Made by a program: the position numbers and the translations under genes. The notes below the pieces were generated by a model that saw only the letters and a program-made list of their open reading frames with translations, was not told the origin of the DNA and did no database searches. DNA of 64,000 bases from Brumimicrobium sp. Lineage in GTDB: Bacteria; Bacteroidota; Bacteroidia; Flavobacteriales_D; Crocinitomicaceae. The DNA is taken from NCBI GenBank assembly GCA_023957385.1, contig JAMLGZ010000001.1:2156923-2220922 (forward strand). Direction: 5' to 3'. Shown piece by piece: positions 25,314-34,019 of the stretch (positions within the stretch are counted from its first letter, which is position 1; every line of letters starts with the position of its first letter).

Positions 25314-26243
25314 ATGAAGAAGTTTTATTTTCTAGCAAGTGTGCTTCTTGCTGCATTCACAATTCAAGCACAAACCACGATTGATTTTGAAGAAATCACA
25401 CTCACACCCGAAACCTATATTCCCGCCACAAGTGGAGATGGTACCTTCGTTTCCAAAGGGGCTACATTTCATAGCTACTATTTTGCTGATTGGGACTGGT
25501 GGACCAGTTGGTTCGCTCCTTCCAACATGACTGATAATACCACTGCTGGTTTTACAAACGAGGGAAGTGCATATCCTGCTAGCGGAGCAAATAGCTCAAG
25601 CAATTATGTGGTTTTCCTATCTGGAGATGCAGACAATGGTTATATTTCATTTGATGACAAAGTTGACATGACAAGTATGGCTATTACAAATACCACTTAT
25701 GCTTTTCTATCTATGCGCGATGGAGATGGTTTGGCAAAAATATTTGGTGAAAATGGAGATAAAGATTTCTTCTATGTTGATATCTACGGTATAGATGGGA
25801 ACGATACAATTGCAACTACTCGTTTTTACTTGGCTGATTTTACATCCGATGAAGCGACAGATCATTATATTGTAGATAGCTGGGAAAATGTTGATCTTTC
25901 AGCATTTCAGGGAATTACTCAAATATCTTTTCATTTGACAACCTCAGATATGGGAACGTATGGACCAAATACTCCTTTTTATTTTGCACTAGACGACTTA
26001 GTATATACGGAACATACACTTTCTTTAAATGAAGAACAAGCAAAATTATTTAAGATGTATCCTAATCCAGCTCAAAATACACTATATATCGAAGGAGAAG
26101 GAAGCTATGAAATTAGCAACTTAAATGGTCAATATATCTTAACCATAAACGCAAATCAAAAAACAGATATCTCTCACATTCAGCCAGGAATATACTTAGT
26201 TACAAATCAAAACCAACAAACTCAAAAATTGATTATTCACTAA
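25314..26243 (+). CDS. Secreted DUF4465-type protein with T9SS tail (BtuH-like cobalamin capture protein)
   Basis: 309 aa. Signal peptide MKKFYFLASVLLAAFTIQAQ. The domain at about 20-235 (TIDFEEITL, aromatic DWDWWTSWF stretch, NYVVFLSGD, AFLSMRDGDG, FALDDLVY) matches the DUF4465 family, to which, as I recall, the surface B12-binding protein BtuH of gut Bacteroides belongs. The C-terminal ~75 residues are a T9SS sorting domain (MYPNPAQNTLYIEGEGSYEI ... LIIH), so the protein reaches the surface by T9SS rather than as a lipoprotein. First gene behind the B12 riboswitch and 6 bp before the BtuB-like receptor: strong context for B12 capture. Confidence 0.8.
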   Translation: MKKFYFLASVLLAAFTIQAQTTIDFEEITLTPETYIPATSGDGTFVSKGATFHSYYFADWDWWTSWFAPSNMTDNTTAGFTNEGSAYPASGANSSSNYVVFLSGDADNGYISFDDKVDMTSMAITNTTYAFLSMRDGDGLAKIFGENGDKDFFYVDIYGIDGNDTIATTRFYLADFTSDEATDHYIVDSWENVDLSAFQGITQISFHLTTSDMGTYGPNTPFYFALDDLVYTEHTLSLNEEQAKLFKMYPNPAQNTLYIEGEGSYEISNLNGQYILTINANQKTDISHIQPGIYLVTNQNQQTQKLIIH

Positions 26244-26249
26244 TCTCTC

Positions 26250-28235
26250 ATGAGTTTTAAAGGCATACATATTTCATTGGATAAATTATTTATCATGTTT
26301 CTATATGGAGTGTGTATGCCTTTCTTTGCTTTCGGGCAATCGGATACTACTGTTTTTGAAGAAATTACCATCAAAGGTCACCACCCACGATTTGAACAAC
26401 AAACCATCTTAAAACAACAAGATATACAAAAGTTAGTTCCTTCTGATTTAGGTACTGCATTACAATATATTAATGGTATAAGCATTAAAAATTATGGAGA
26501 TATTGGAGGACTCAAAACGCTATCATATCGAGGTTTAGGTGGAGAACATACACAGTTAATTATAGATGGAGAACCCATTAGCGATCCTCAATCAGGACAA
26601 ATCAACTATGCTACCATCCCTCCAAATAACATTGAAGAAATCAAACTATATGAACAGAATAATTCGGAACTACTTCCTGTTTCTGCTTTAGTTAAAAGCA
26701 ATGTTGTACTCGTTAAAACCTTTGATCAGCAATTTGGAACACATCCTTTTGCTCTAAGAACTAATTTTCTATTAGGTAGCTTCGGGCAAAAAGAAGCAGA
26801 TATACGTCTAAAAAATACAGGTAAAAACTATTTTATAAGTACTTCAGGAGCCTATAAAGCATACAAAGGAGATTATACATATCGTTTACCATTTGGCAAT
26901 CAAGATACTTCCTATCGCAGGCAAAATAATGAACTCACTGATTTTCATATCAATTTAGGCGGTGGTTATAAGTGGAGAAAGCAAGAAAATAAACATGTTC
27001 TAACCACTAATTTGTCCACCCACACTATACAACAAGAACTCCCCGGAGCTGTAATTTTGTATAATAACTTAACACAAGCTACCATGAGTACACAAAGTTC
27101 TCTTGCTAGTTTACACTATAATTGGTATAGCAAGAATAGTACACTTAAAGGATTTGCACAATATGCTCATAGATATTTAAGATATTACGATCCAAATTTT
27201 CTGAATAGTGTAGGATTTCTTGAAAATAAATACACAACACAATCTGTGAGCGGTGGCTTCCATTATCAATATCATTGGAAAGATTTTTATTTCAATATAG
27301 GTGATGATTTTTCGTATGATATATTAACCAGCAATAGAGATATTGGGAGCCCAAGTAGATATACCAATACAGCTATGTTACGAGTAAAATACGAAATGAA
27401 ATATTTCTTTGCCGAAGCAAATGGTTTTTTACAAAGTTTTATAGACAACAACACTCTATTTTCACATCAAAAATCCTATCATAAATTCAACCCTACAATA
27501 GCTATTTATACCTCTGAACAATTAGTAAAAAAAATCCAATTTTATGCGTGGTTTAAACCATCATCCCGAGCTCCTTCTTTCACAGATTTGTATTATTCGC
27601 AAATAGGGAATAAGGATTTAGACCCAGAGGAAGCCACACAATTCAACGCAGGAATTAATTCAGGATTTACTCAAAAAGGATTCTCCCTCACCATTCAAAC
27701 AAACTTCTTTAAAAATTGGGTGCGCAATAAGATTTTAGCACTACCAACCAAAAATCTATTCATCTGGTCGATTCAAAATGTTGGAAAAGTAGATGTGATT
27801 GGAGGAGATATCAATCTGAATCTGAAATACGAATATAAAAATTGGAGAACTTCTCTACAACTAGGATTTAACTATCAACAGGTAGAAGATATCAGTGATA
27901 AAAATAGCCCTACTTATCGCCATCAAATTGCTTATACTCCTAAAATTACGGGAAATACACTTTTTAGCATCTCTTTCAAAGGAATATTTTTAAGTTATGC
28001 TGGACTATACATCGGAGAACGATATAGTTTGAATGAAAACATCCCAAGTAACCATCTTGATGCATATTTTACTTCTGATTTATCATTAGGGTACCAATTA
28101 AAACTGGCAGAAAAACATACTATTGAGCTACAAGCAGGTATCAAAAATCTGACTGATATACCATATAATTATATTCGGTATTTTGTCATGCCGGGAAGAA
28201 ATTATTTTATAAAATTAAGTTATGCGTTTAATTAG
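26250..28235 (+). CDS. btuB: TonB-dependent outer-membrane receptor, BtuB-like (cobalamin)
   Basis: 661 aa. Signal peptide near residues 10-30 (MFLYGVCMPFFAFGQ). TonB-box region then a plug domain at about 40-150 (SDLGTALQYINGISIKNYG ... LSYRGLGGEHTQLIIDG ... IPPNNIEEIKLYEQ), followed by a 22-strand-type barrel ending with aromatic NYFIKLSYAFN. It lacks the CarboxypepD-like extra N-terminal domain of SusC proteins, and its size matches BtuB (~600-660). Transports cobalamin across the outer membrane with TonB energy. The substrate assignment comes from the riboswitch and the BtuG/BtuH-like neighbours. The stop overlaps the next gene by 14 nt. Confidence 0.85.
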   Translation: MSFKGIHISLDKLFIMFLYGVCMPFFAFGQSDTTVFEEITIKGHHPRFEQQTILKQQDIQKLVPSDLGTALQYINGISIKNYGDIGGLKTLSYRGLGGEHTQLIIDGEPISDPQSGQINYATIPPNNIEEIKLYEQNNSELLPVSALVKSNVVLVKTFDQQFGTHPFALRTNFLLGSFGQKEADIRLKNTGKNYFISTSGAYKAYKGDYTYRLPFGNQDTSYRRQNNELTDFHINLGGGYKWRKQENKHVLTTNLSTHTIQQELPGAVILYNNLTQATMSTQSSLASLHYNWYSKNSTLKGFAQYAHRYLRYYDPNFLNSVGFLENKYTTQSVSGGFHYQYHWKDFYFNIGDDFSYDILTSNRDIGSPSRYTNTAMLRVKYEMKYFFAEANGFLQSFIDNNTLFSHQKSYHKFNPTIAIYTSEQLVKKIQFYAWFKPSSRAPSFTDLYYSQIGNKDLDPEEATQFNAGINSGFTQKGFSLTIQTNFFKNWVRNKILALPTKNLFIWSIQNVGKVDVIGGDINLNLKYEYKNWRTSLQLGFNYQQVEDISDKNSPTYRHQIAYTPKITGNTLFSISFKGIFLSYAGLYIGERYSLNENIPSNHLDAYFTSDLSLGYQLKLAEKHTIELQAGIKNLTDIPYNYIRYFVMPGRNYFIKLSYAFN

Positions 28236-29277
28236 AAATTATACACTCTTATTACTTGTCATTGCAGGAATGTTTTCTTGCAAAAAAAAGGACGTAATCC
28301 CAGAGCCTTTACCTGATACCTCTAAGGAAGGGATGTTGGTGCTTCACGAAGGACTTTTTAATCAAAACAATAGTTCTCTCAATTGGTTAGACCTATCAAC
28401 TGGTGAAATGAGTGAAGACCTGTTCTTAAAAGTAAACAATCGTCTTTTAGGAGATGTGGCCAACAAAATGATAGCTTACGGTGGAAAAATTTATATCTCA
28501 GTTACCACTTCTAGTACAGTAGAAATTATTCATAAAAAAACCTTTAAGAGTTTGCAACAACTTGCATTTAACTATCAAAATAAATCACAACAGCCTAGAA
28601 GTTTAGTCGGGTACAAAAATTCTGTCTTTGTAACAAGTTATGACGGTTATGTGACAGAAATAGACACTACAACCTTACAAATTAAATCTCGTCTTAAAGT
28701 TGGAAAGAACCCAGAAGGAATTTGTGAATACAATGGAGATTTATATGTAGCAAATTCTGGGGGCTTGGATGCTCCTAATTACGACAATACTGTTTTAAGA
28801 TTGAGCACATTTCCGCTTGCCATTCAAGATACATTCGTCGTAGGCAACAACCCTATAGATGTAGTTAGTGATAGTTTTGGAAATATCTATGTTGCTAAAC
28901 GAGGAGATTATAGCAATGACCCAAGCGAACTTATTAAAATCACACCAACTGGTGATATTATTCCTTTGGGAATACCCGCTACTACACTATCTATCCAAAG
29001 TGATATACTATACATCTGCTTCTATGATTTTAATTCAGGGAATGCAAAAGTAAGCACCTATAACTGTACTACTCAATCCACTGAAAATGACAATTTCATT
29101 TCAGGTAGTAATTTCACCACTTTGTATGGAATTATTCCTTTTAAAACCAACGAAGTAATTGGTCTAGATGCCATGAACTATACCAATAGCGGTTATATAC
29201 GTTTTTTTAAAAATGGTCAAATTTCAAAAAATTTCAAAGTTGGATTAAACCCAAATAGCATCATCTATTATGAATAA
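28222..29277 (+). CDS. btuG: Surface beta-propeller lipoprotein, BtuG-like (DUF5074/YncE type)
   Basis: 351 aa. Lipoprotein signal with Cys20 (GMFSC) followed by KKKD. The rest is a repeated propeller: recurring blade phrases such as GNPIDVVSDSFGNIYVAKRG, KVGKNPEGICEYNGDLYVAN and KVGLNPNSIIYYE, about seven blades of ~45 residues. In Bacteroides, BtuG is a seven-bladed surface lipoprotein that binds B12 with extreme affinity and caps BtuB; the position directly after the receptor gene, overlapping by 14 nt, is the same arrangement. Homology is judged by eye only. Confidence 0.78.
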   Translation: MRLIRNYTLLLLVIAGMFSCKKKDVIPEPLPDTSKEGMLVLHEGLFNQNNSSLNWLDLSTGEMSEDLFLKVNNRLLGDVANKMIAYGGKIYISVTTSSTVEIIHKKTFKSLQQLAFNYQNKSQQPRSLVGYKNSVFVTSYDGYVTEIDTTTLQIKSRLKVGKNPEGICEYNGDLYVANSGGLDAPNYDNTVLRLSTFPLAIQDTFVVGNNPIDVVSDSFGNIYVAKRGDYSNDPSELIKITPTGDIIPLGIPATTLSIQSDILYICFYDFNSGNAKVSTYNCTTQSTENDNFISGSNFTTLYGIIPFKTNEVIGLDAMNYTNSGYIRFFKNGQISKNFKVGLNPNSIIYYE

Positions 29278-30256
29278 AATTTATATAACACTCATCACCT
29301 TATTTATATTTCAAGTAGGATATACGCAGGATTATGCACCAGCTGCTGGGCTACCTGGAAGCACGGCGATTAAATACGATTCTTCTGTTTTTGTAGCTTG
29401 GGCTACTGGGATAGATTTATCCCGAGGTTATATCAATATAGAAAATCCAAGCGCTTCCTACAATGGATTTAACTATGCTTCTTATGGAGAACCCGAAGAT
29501 GCATTAGGTCCAGCATCTGGAAATTCAACAGACGGTGTTGTTTCTTTGGGAGATAGTGGAGTTGCTATACTAACCTTTAAACATCCAATTATCAATGGAG
29601 ATGGATGGGATTTTGCCATTTTTGAAAATAGTGTAACAGATGATTTTTTAGAGTTAGCCTTTGTGGAAGTAAGTTCAGACGGTGTCCATTTCGTCCGTTT
29701 TCCTAATCATTCTAAAACTCAAACAACAACACCTATTGGGAGTTTTGGCTCCATTGAAGCAACAGATATACACAATCTAGCAGGTAAATATCGCGTAGGA
29801 TTTGGAACTCCTTTTGACTTAGAAGATCTAAAAGATAGTGTTCTCATAGATATCCAAAATATAACGCACATAAAAATTATAGATGTGGTAGGTACATTAG
29901 GAAACAAGGGAGGAGTAGATAGTTATGGCAACAAAATAAACGATCCCTTCCCTACTGCTTTCCATTCAGGGGGTTTTGACTTGGCTGGCGTAGGTGTAAT
30001 TCATCATAATCCAAATGTGACATCATTAGAAAATTTATCGTATCATTTTATAAGAATTTATCCAAATCCTACAACTTCCTATATCACTATTGAAGTACAA
30101 AATGAAATGGAAATCACTCTTAAAGACATACTTGGCGCAACAGTATTATCGCAAACAATCCATGCTGGTTCGAATAAGTTATCACTTGAATCTTTTGGTT
30201 CAGGGATTTATTTTCTTAGAACACAAGGAGAAACCATAAAGTTGATAAAAGAATAA
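29270..30256 (+). CDS. Secreted T9SS-tailed protein of the B12 operon, function unknown
   Basis: 328 aa. Signal peptide MNKIYITLITLFIFQVGYTQ. Residues ~20-245 form one beta-rich domain with conserved-looking phrases (GEPEDALGPASGNSTDGVVS, GDGWDFAIFENSV, LAFVEVSSDGVHFVRF, NKGGVDSYGNKINDPFPTAF, GGFDLAGVGVI), which suggest a jelly-roll, possibly metal-dependent fold. The C terminus is a T9SS sorting domain (IYPNPTTSYITIEVQNEMEI ... TIKLIKE). The start overlaps the BtuG-like gene by 8 nt, so it is the fourth gene under the riboswitch. A third surface B12-handling protein is the natural guess but is unproven. Confidence 0.75.
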   Translation: MNKIYITLITLFIFQVGYTQDYAPAAGLPGSTAIKYDSSVFVAWATGIDLSRGYINIENPSASYNGFNYASYGEPEDALGPASGNSTDGVVSLGDSGVAILTFKHPIINGDGWDFAIFENSVTDDFLELAFVEVSSDGVHFVRFPNHSKTQTTTPIGSFGSIEATDIHNLAGKYRVGFGTPFDLEDLKDSVLIDIQNITHIKIIDVVGTLGNKGGVDSYGNKINDPFPTAFHSGGFDLAGVGVIHHNPNVTSLENLSYHFIRIYPNPTTSYITIEVQNEMEITLKDILGATVLSQTIHAGSNKLSLESFGSGIYFLRTQGETIKLIKE

Positions 30257-30287
30257 TCTAATCAACATTTCATCGTTTGAAAGTCAT

Positions 30288-30319
30288 AAAAGAGTCAAAA
30301 ATAGAATGGCTCTTTTTTT
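30288..30319 (+). terminator. Terminator of the B12 operon
   Basis: AAAAGAGTC (30288-30296) pairs with GGCTCTTTT (30308-30316) across an 11-nt loop (one G-T pair) and runs on into T to 30319. It lies 32 bp after the stop at 30256. Confidence 0.75.
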
Positions 30320-30377
30320 GTAAGTTTGGCGTAACTATCCGTGAAATTGCGGATTATACAATATTTAACGATAAATA

Positions 30378-32426
30378 ATGATTATGAAATATTTTTATTG
30401 GTCTCTGATTTTATGCCTCAACCTTATCCAATTCTCATTTGCTCAAGTAGAAGACGAATCGTGCTTACCACCCAATAAAAAAACACAAAAACTATTAGAT
30501 AAAGCAAAAACATCTTCTCCCCAAGAAGCTGCCGATTTATTCCGTCAGGCAACAGAATCAGAACCAGATAACGCACAGGTACACTATGAATTTGCACTTT
30601 ACGCTTACAATAAAGGCTTAGAAGCATACGATAGAAATCCAAATCCTTCGGTAGGGGATGGTAATATGCGTATTGCTGAACGTGAATTTCAATTAGCCCT
30701 TGATAAATGTAAGGACTATCATTCTGACTGCTATTACTATATTGGTGTCATAAATTACAGTTTTGAGAATTCAAAAAAAGCAATAGAATATTTTAAAAAA
30801 TTTCAACAATTTAAAAGTGACGATGTTAAGAAATATGCTCCTGATCACGAAAAAAGGTTACAAGATGTTGCTGAAGTATTAAAAGTTTATCAAGACGAAA
30901 TGTCCTTCTACGACAACAAAGTTCCCTTCGAACCTAAAAAAGTAGAAAATGTAAGTTCTCCCGTTGATGAATACTTTCCTATGATATCTCCCGATAATGA
31001 GTTAATGTTCTTTACTCGAAGAGTAGATAGAAAGGCAAAGGGCGACATTATGTCGAGTATTAAGGAGGAGTTTACATGGGCAAAACGTAAAAACATACAC
31101 AGCCCTTTTGATATAGGAACGCCACTTGACATCCCTTTCAATGATGGAACATTTGATAGCTATGGAGCAGCAACACTCTCCGTAGATAACAAGGAAATGA
31201 TTATCTGTGCATGTAAAGACGAAAAAGTAAACGGGCAAACCTATCGAAATTGCGATTTATATGTTACCAAATATCGAAGAACTGGTCAAGGGGGGAATGA
31301 TTATATTTGGTCTCCACTGGAGAACCTAGGAAGTGCTATTAATACTCCTGATGGTTGGGAAGGACAACCTTCACTTTCAGCAGATGGAAATATTTTATAT
31401 TTCACAGCGAATCGCCCGAATACTCAAAATGACGATATTTTCTTTTCCGAGCGTCTGGATGACAACTCTTGGGGACCTGCCCAGCCTTTTTCTATTGTCA
31501 ATACGCCAGGAAAAGACAAAAGTCCATTTATCCATCAAGATAGCGAAACATTTTACTTTGTTTCTAGTGTTTCCCAAGAACGTAAAGGCTTAGGTGGGAC
31601 AGATATCTTTTATATGCGGAAAGATGATAAGGGAAATTGGACTAAACCAAAAAACATTGGGTACCCAATTAACACAGAAGATGATGAGATCGGATTGTTT
31701 GTATCTATTGATGGAAAAGAAGCTTATTTTTCTTCTAGACAAAGAAACAACTGGGACATCTATTCTTTTGATTTATATGAAGATGCCAGACCTCAAAAAG
31801 TGGTTATGGTTAAAGGAGAATTAAAAGTAGAAGACGAAACAGAGCTAGAGAATGTAGAGATTGAAATTACCTACGAAAATTCAAATAAAGTAGAGACAAT
31901 CAAGGTAAATTCGGATGATGGAAAATATGCTGCCATCGTAAAAGCAAAAGAAAATGAAGATGTCATGTTAAACATTAAAAAAGATGGATTTGCTTTCGAT
32001 TCACAAATCATTGTTAAAGAAGATTTAGCTAAAGCTGAAACCATTACTGACAAGAACATGGAAATTCGAGAAATAAAAGTAGGTGAGCCTTATACAATCA
32101 ATGATATTTTGTATGCTACAGCTTCAGCAGAGCTAAATGATCGCTCCAAATTTATTTTGAAACAATTTGCACGTTTTCTTAAACAAAACACACAATATCG
32201 AATCCTTATCCAAGGACATACAGATAATGAAGGTAATCCTGACAACAACCTATCTTTATCAGATCGAAGAGCAAATGGCGTAAAAGATTATTTGATTTCA
32301 CTTGGCATTGATAAAAACCGTTTAGAATCAAAAGGATACGGACAAACACAGCCCAAAGTTCCAAACACAAGTGCAGCCAATAAGGCTATCAATCGTAGAA
32401 CTGATTTTGTAATCGAGGAAATGTAA
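30378..32426 (+). CDS. OmpA-family envelope protein with TPR, beta-propeller and CarboxypepD-like domains (PorE-like)
   Basis: 682 aa, possibly starting at the second Met (MKYFYW, 30384). Signal peptide to about residue 24. In order: TPR helices (30-175), a PD40 beta-propeller (~185-475; FDSYGAATLSVDNKEMIICA, GQPSLSADGNILYFTANRP, DEIGLFVSIDGKEAYFSSRQ), a CarboxypepD-reg-like sandwich (~480-555), and an OmpA peptidoglycan-binding domain (IQGHTDNEGNPDNNLSLSDR, RRTDFVIEE). This is the four-part layout described for PorE, a T9SS component of Porphyromonas gingivalis that ties the machinery to peptidoglycan. Other OmpA/PD40 proteins share it, so the role is likely, not certain. It is monocistronic. 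Confidence 0.75.
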   Translation: MIMKYFYWSLILCLNLIQFSFAQVEDESCLPPNKKTQKLLDKAKTSSPQEAADLFRQATESEPDNAQVHYEFALYAYNKGLEAYDRNPNPSVGDGNMRIAEREFQLALDKCKDYHSDCYYYIGVINYSFENSKKAIEYFKKFQQFKSDDVKKYAPDHEKRLQDVAEVLKVYQDEMSFYDNKVPFEPKKVENVSSPVDEYFPMISPDNELMFFTRRVDRKAKGDIMSSIKEEFTWAKRKNIHSPFDIGTPLDIPFNDGTFDSYGAATLSVDNKEMIICACKDEKVNGQTYRNCDLYVTKYRRTGQGGNDYIWSPLENLGSAINTPDGWEGQPSLSADGNILYFTANRPNTQNDDIFFSERLDDNSWGPAQPFSIVNTPGKDKSPFIHQDSETFYFVSSVSQERKGLGGTDIFYMRKDDKGNWTKPKNIGYPINTEDDEIGLFVSIDGKEAYFSSRQRNNWDIYSFDLYEDARPQKVVMVKGELKVEDETELENVEIEITYENSNKVETIKVNSDDGKYAAIVKAKENEDVMLNIKKDGFAFDSQIIVKEDLAKAETITDKNMEIREIKVGEPYTINDILYATASAELNDRSKFILKQFARFLKQNTQYRILIQGHTDNEGNPDNNLSLSDRRANGVKDYLISLGIDKNRLESKGYGQTQPKVPNTSAANKAINRRTDFVIEEM

Positions 32427-32451
32427 TATTTATAGATGCTATGGAAACAAA

Positions 32452-32475
32452 AAAAGGGAAGCAAGCTTCCCTTTT
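32452..32475. terminator. Bidirectional terminator between the PorE-like gene and the hydrolase gene
   Basis: GGGAAG (32456-32461) pairs with CTTCCC (32466-32471) around a CAAG loop, flanked by AAAA/TTTT on the two sides. The converging genes end at 32426 and 32496. Confidence 0.8.
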
Positions 32476-32495
32476 AATTTTTTAAGTAGAAAAAT

Positions 32496-33950
32496 TTATT
32501 TCCCTACGATGACTTTGTTAAAGTTAACTGTTCCATTTTGAGATGTAACCACTAAAATATAAGTACCATTTTCTAAACTAGAAACATCTATTCCTTTGAA
32601 AGAATCATAAGCTGTATTTGCCATTCTTTCTCTTCCATTTAAGTCATAAAGCATCACGCTAGCACCTTGGATATCACCATCTAAGAACACTTTATCCGTA
32701 GAAGGATTTGGATAAACTTTATAAGAAGAAGTTACATCTTTATCTAAACCTACAGTTACAGAGTAGTACCCTAAAAAGAAGAAAAGTGTATTTGTAAAAG
32801 CAGGTTGAACACAGTCAGCATGAGTCATTCCTGATCCATCATCTAAATCTTCAGCTTTTACATCATCAGTATCCGCACCTAATAAATACATTTCAGCGAT
32901 AGCTACCTCACTATTTTTATACGGAACCTGATCATCTCCCTTACAGTAAAAAATACGTGTAGGGCTTTCTGGCACCCAGTTATACACATCATTTTGTTCT
33001 AATAACTTATTAATAATATAATTTGGTCTATTTGCAATAGAGTCTAAAATATTATCATTCAACATGTGGTAAGCGACCGGAGAACCAAAATATTGAGTCA
33101 ACGTATCAATGATACGCTCATTCAATTCGGTTAAATAAATATCACCGTCATAATACTTTTGAATATCTGTTACAAATTCTGGCTTGAATACATCTGCAAT
33201 ATCATCAAATGCTTCATAGTATTCATTGAATCCTAACATCGTATTAGGAATATATGCAGGATATTGATAAGCAGAATCCACTAGGATTAAGTCTCTCATT
33301 ACTCCGGATAAGCTATATGGCCCTGAATTGTATGCCGCAGCAGTCACAAAACTAGCCCCATGTTTATCTTGCATTCCTTTATGGAAAGCAGCAGCAGCAT
33401 ATCCTCCTTGAGAATACCCTGTAATAAATAATTGGTCATTTAATGCTATATCGTTATCAGCTGCCCATGATCTCACTGCTGTCAACATATCTTCAGATGC
33501 AGATACTGTCGTATTATAGTGAACGTAGGTTTGGAACCCATTTCCATCCCCCATCCCTACATAATCAGGAAGCAATGAAACAAATCCAACAGACGCAAAC
33601 ACTAAACCTGCTCTACCTTCATCTCCATCAGGAGTTTCTTCGTAACGAGAAGGAACACATGTTTTACAAGCAGAAGTTCCATGTTCATACATTAAGGTTG
33701 GATATACTAATCCAGCGCTATCAGGTACCATCAATAAACCAGATAACACATCTGGATTTCCTTTGGCATCTACTGAATTATAAGTTACTTTATAATAGTT
33801 AACATTAAATTGAGCAATTGGAATACCGATAATAGTATTAATATCATCAATAGTTGCACGCCCTCTAAAGGATACAGAAACAATTGTTTGGCTATAAGCA
33901 ATTGAAATACACATTGTTAAAGCAACGATTGGAAGTAAAAGTTTTTTCAT
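32496..33950 (-). CDS. Secreted alpha/beta hydrolase (lipase/esterase type) with T9SS tail
   Basis: 484 aa. Signal peptide MKKLLLPIVALTMCISIAYS. Catalytic domain at ~45-395 with the nucleophile elbow GYSQGG (Ser180), an oxyanion HGTS motif (residues 90-93) and the phrase GLVFASVGFVSLLPDYVGMG, as in secretory lipases. YCKGDDQVPYKNSEVA supplies the catalytic Asp region and MTHADC the likely His. The last ~75 residues are a T9SS sorting domain (VYPNPSTDKVFLDGDIQGAS ... FNKVIVGK). A surface or secreted enzyme acting on esters or lipids; the exact substrate is unknown. It stands alone. Confidence 0.82.
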   Translation of the reverse strand: MKKLLLPIVALTMCISIAYSQTIVSVSFRGRATIDDINTIIGIPIAQFNVNYYKVTYNSVDAKGNPDVLSGLLMVPDSAGLVYPTLMYEHGTSACKTCVPSRYEETPDGDEGRAGLVFASVGFVSLLPDYVGMGDGNGFQTYVHYNTTVSASEDMLTAVRSWAADNDIALNDQLFITGYSQGGYAAAAFHKGMQDKHGASFVTAAAYNSGPYSLSGVMRDLILVDSAYQYPAYIPNTMLGFNEYYEAFDDIADVFKPEFVTDIQKYYDGDIYLTELNERIIDTLTQYFGSPVAYHMLNDNILDSIANRPNYIINKLLEQNDVYNWVPESPTRIFYCKGDDQVPYKNSEVAIAEMYLLGADTDDVKAEDLDDGSGMTHADCVQPAFTNTLFFFLGYYSVTVGLDKDVTSSYKVYPNPSTDKVFLDGDIQGASVMLYDLNGRERMANTAYDSFKGIDVSSLENGTYILVVTSQNGTVNFNKVIVGK

Positions 33951-34019
33951 AAAAATAGATTTGTTAATAATAGTGTTTAAATTTAACGCTTTTTAAATGA
34001 ACATTACAACTAATTCCAT

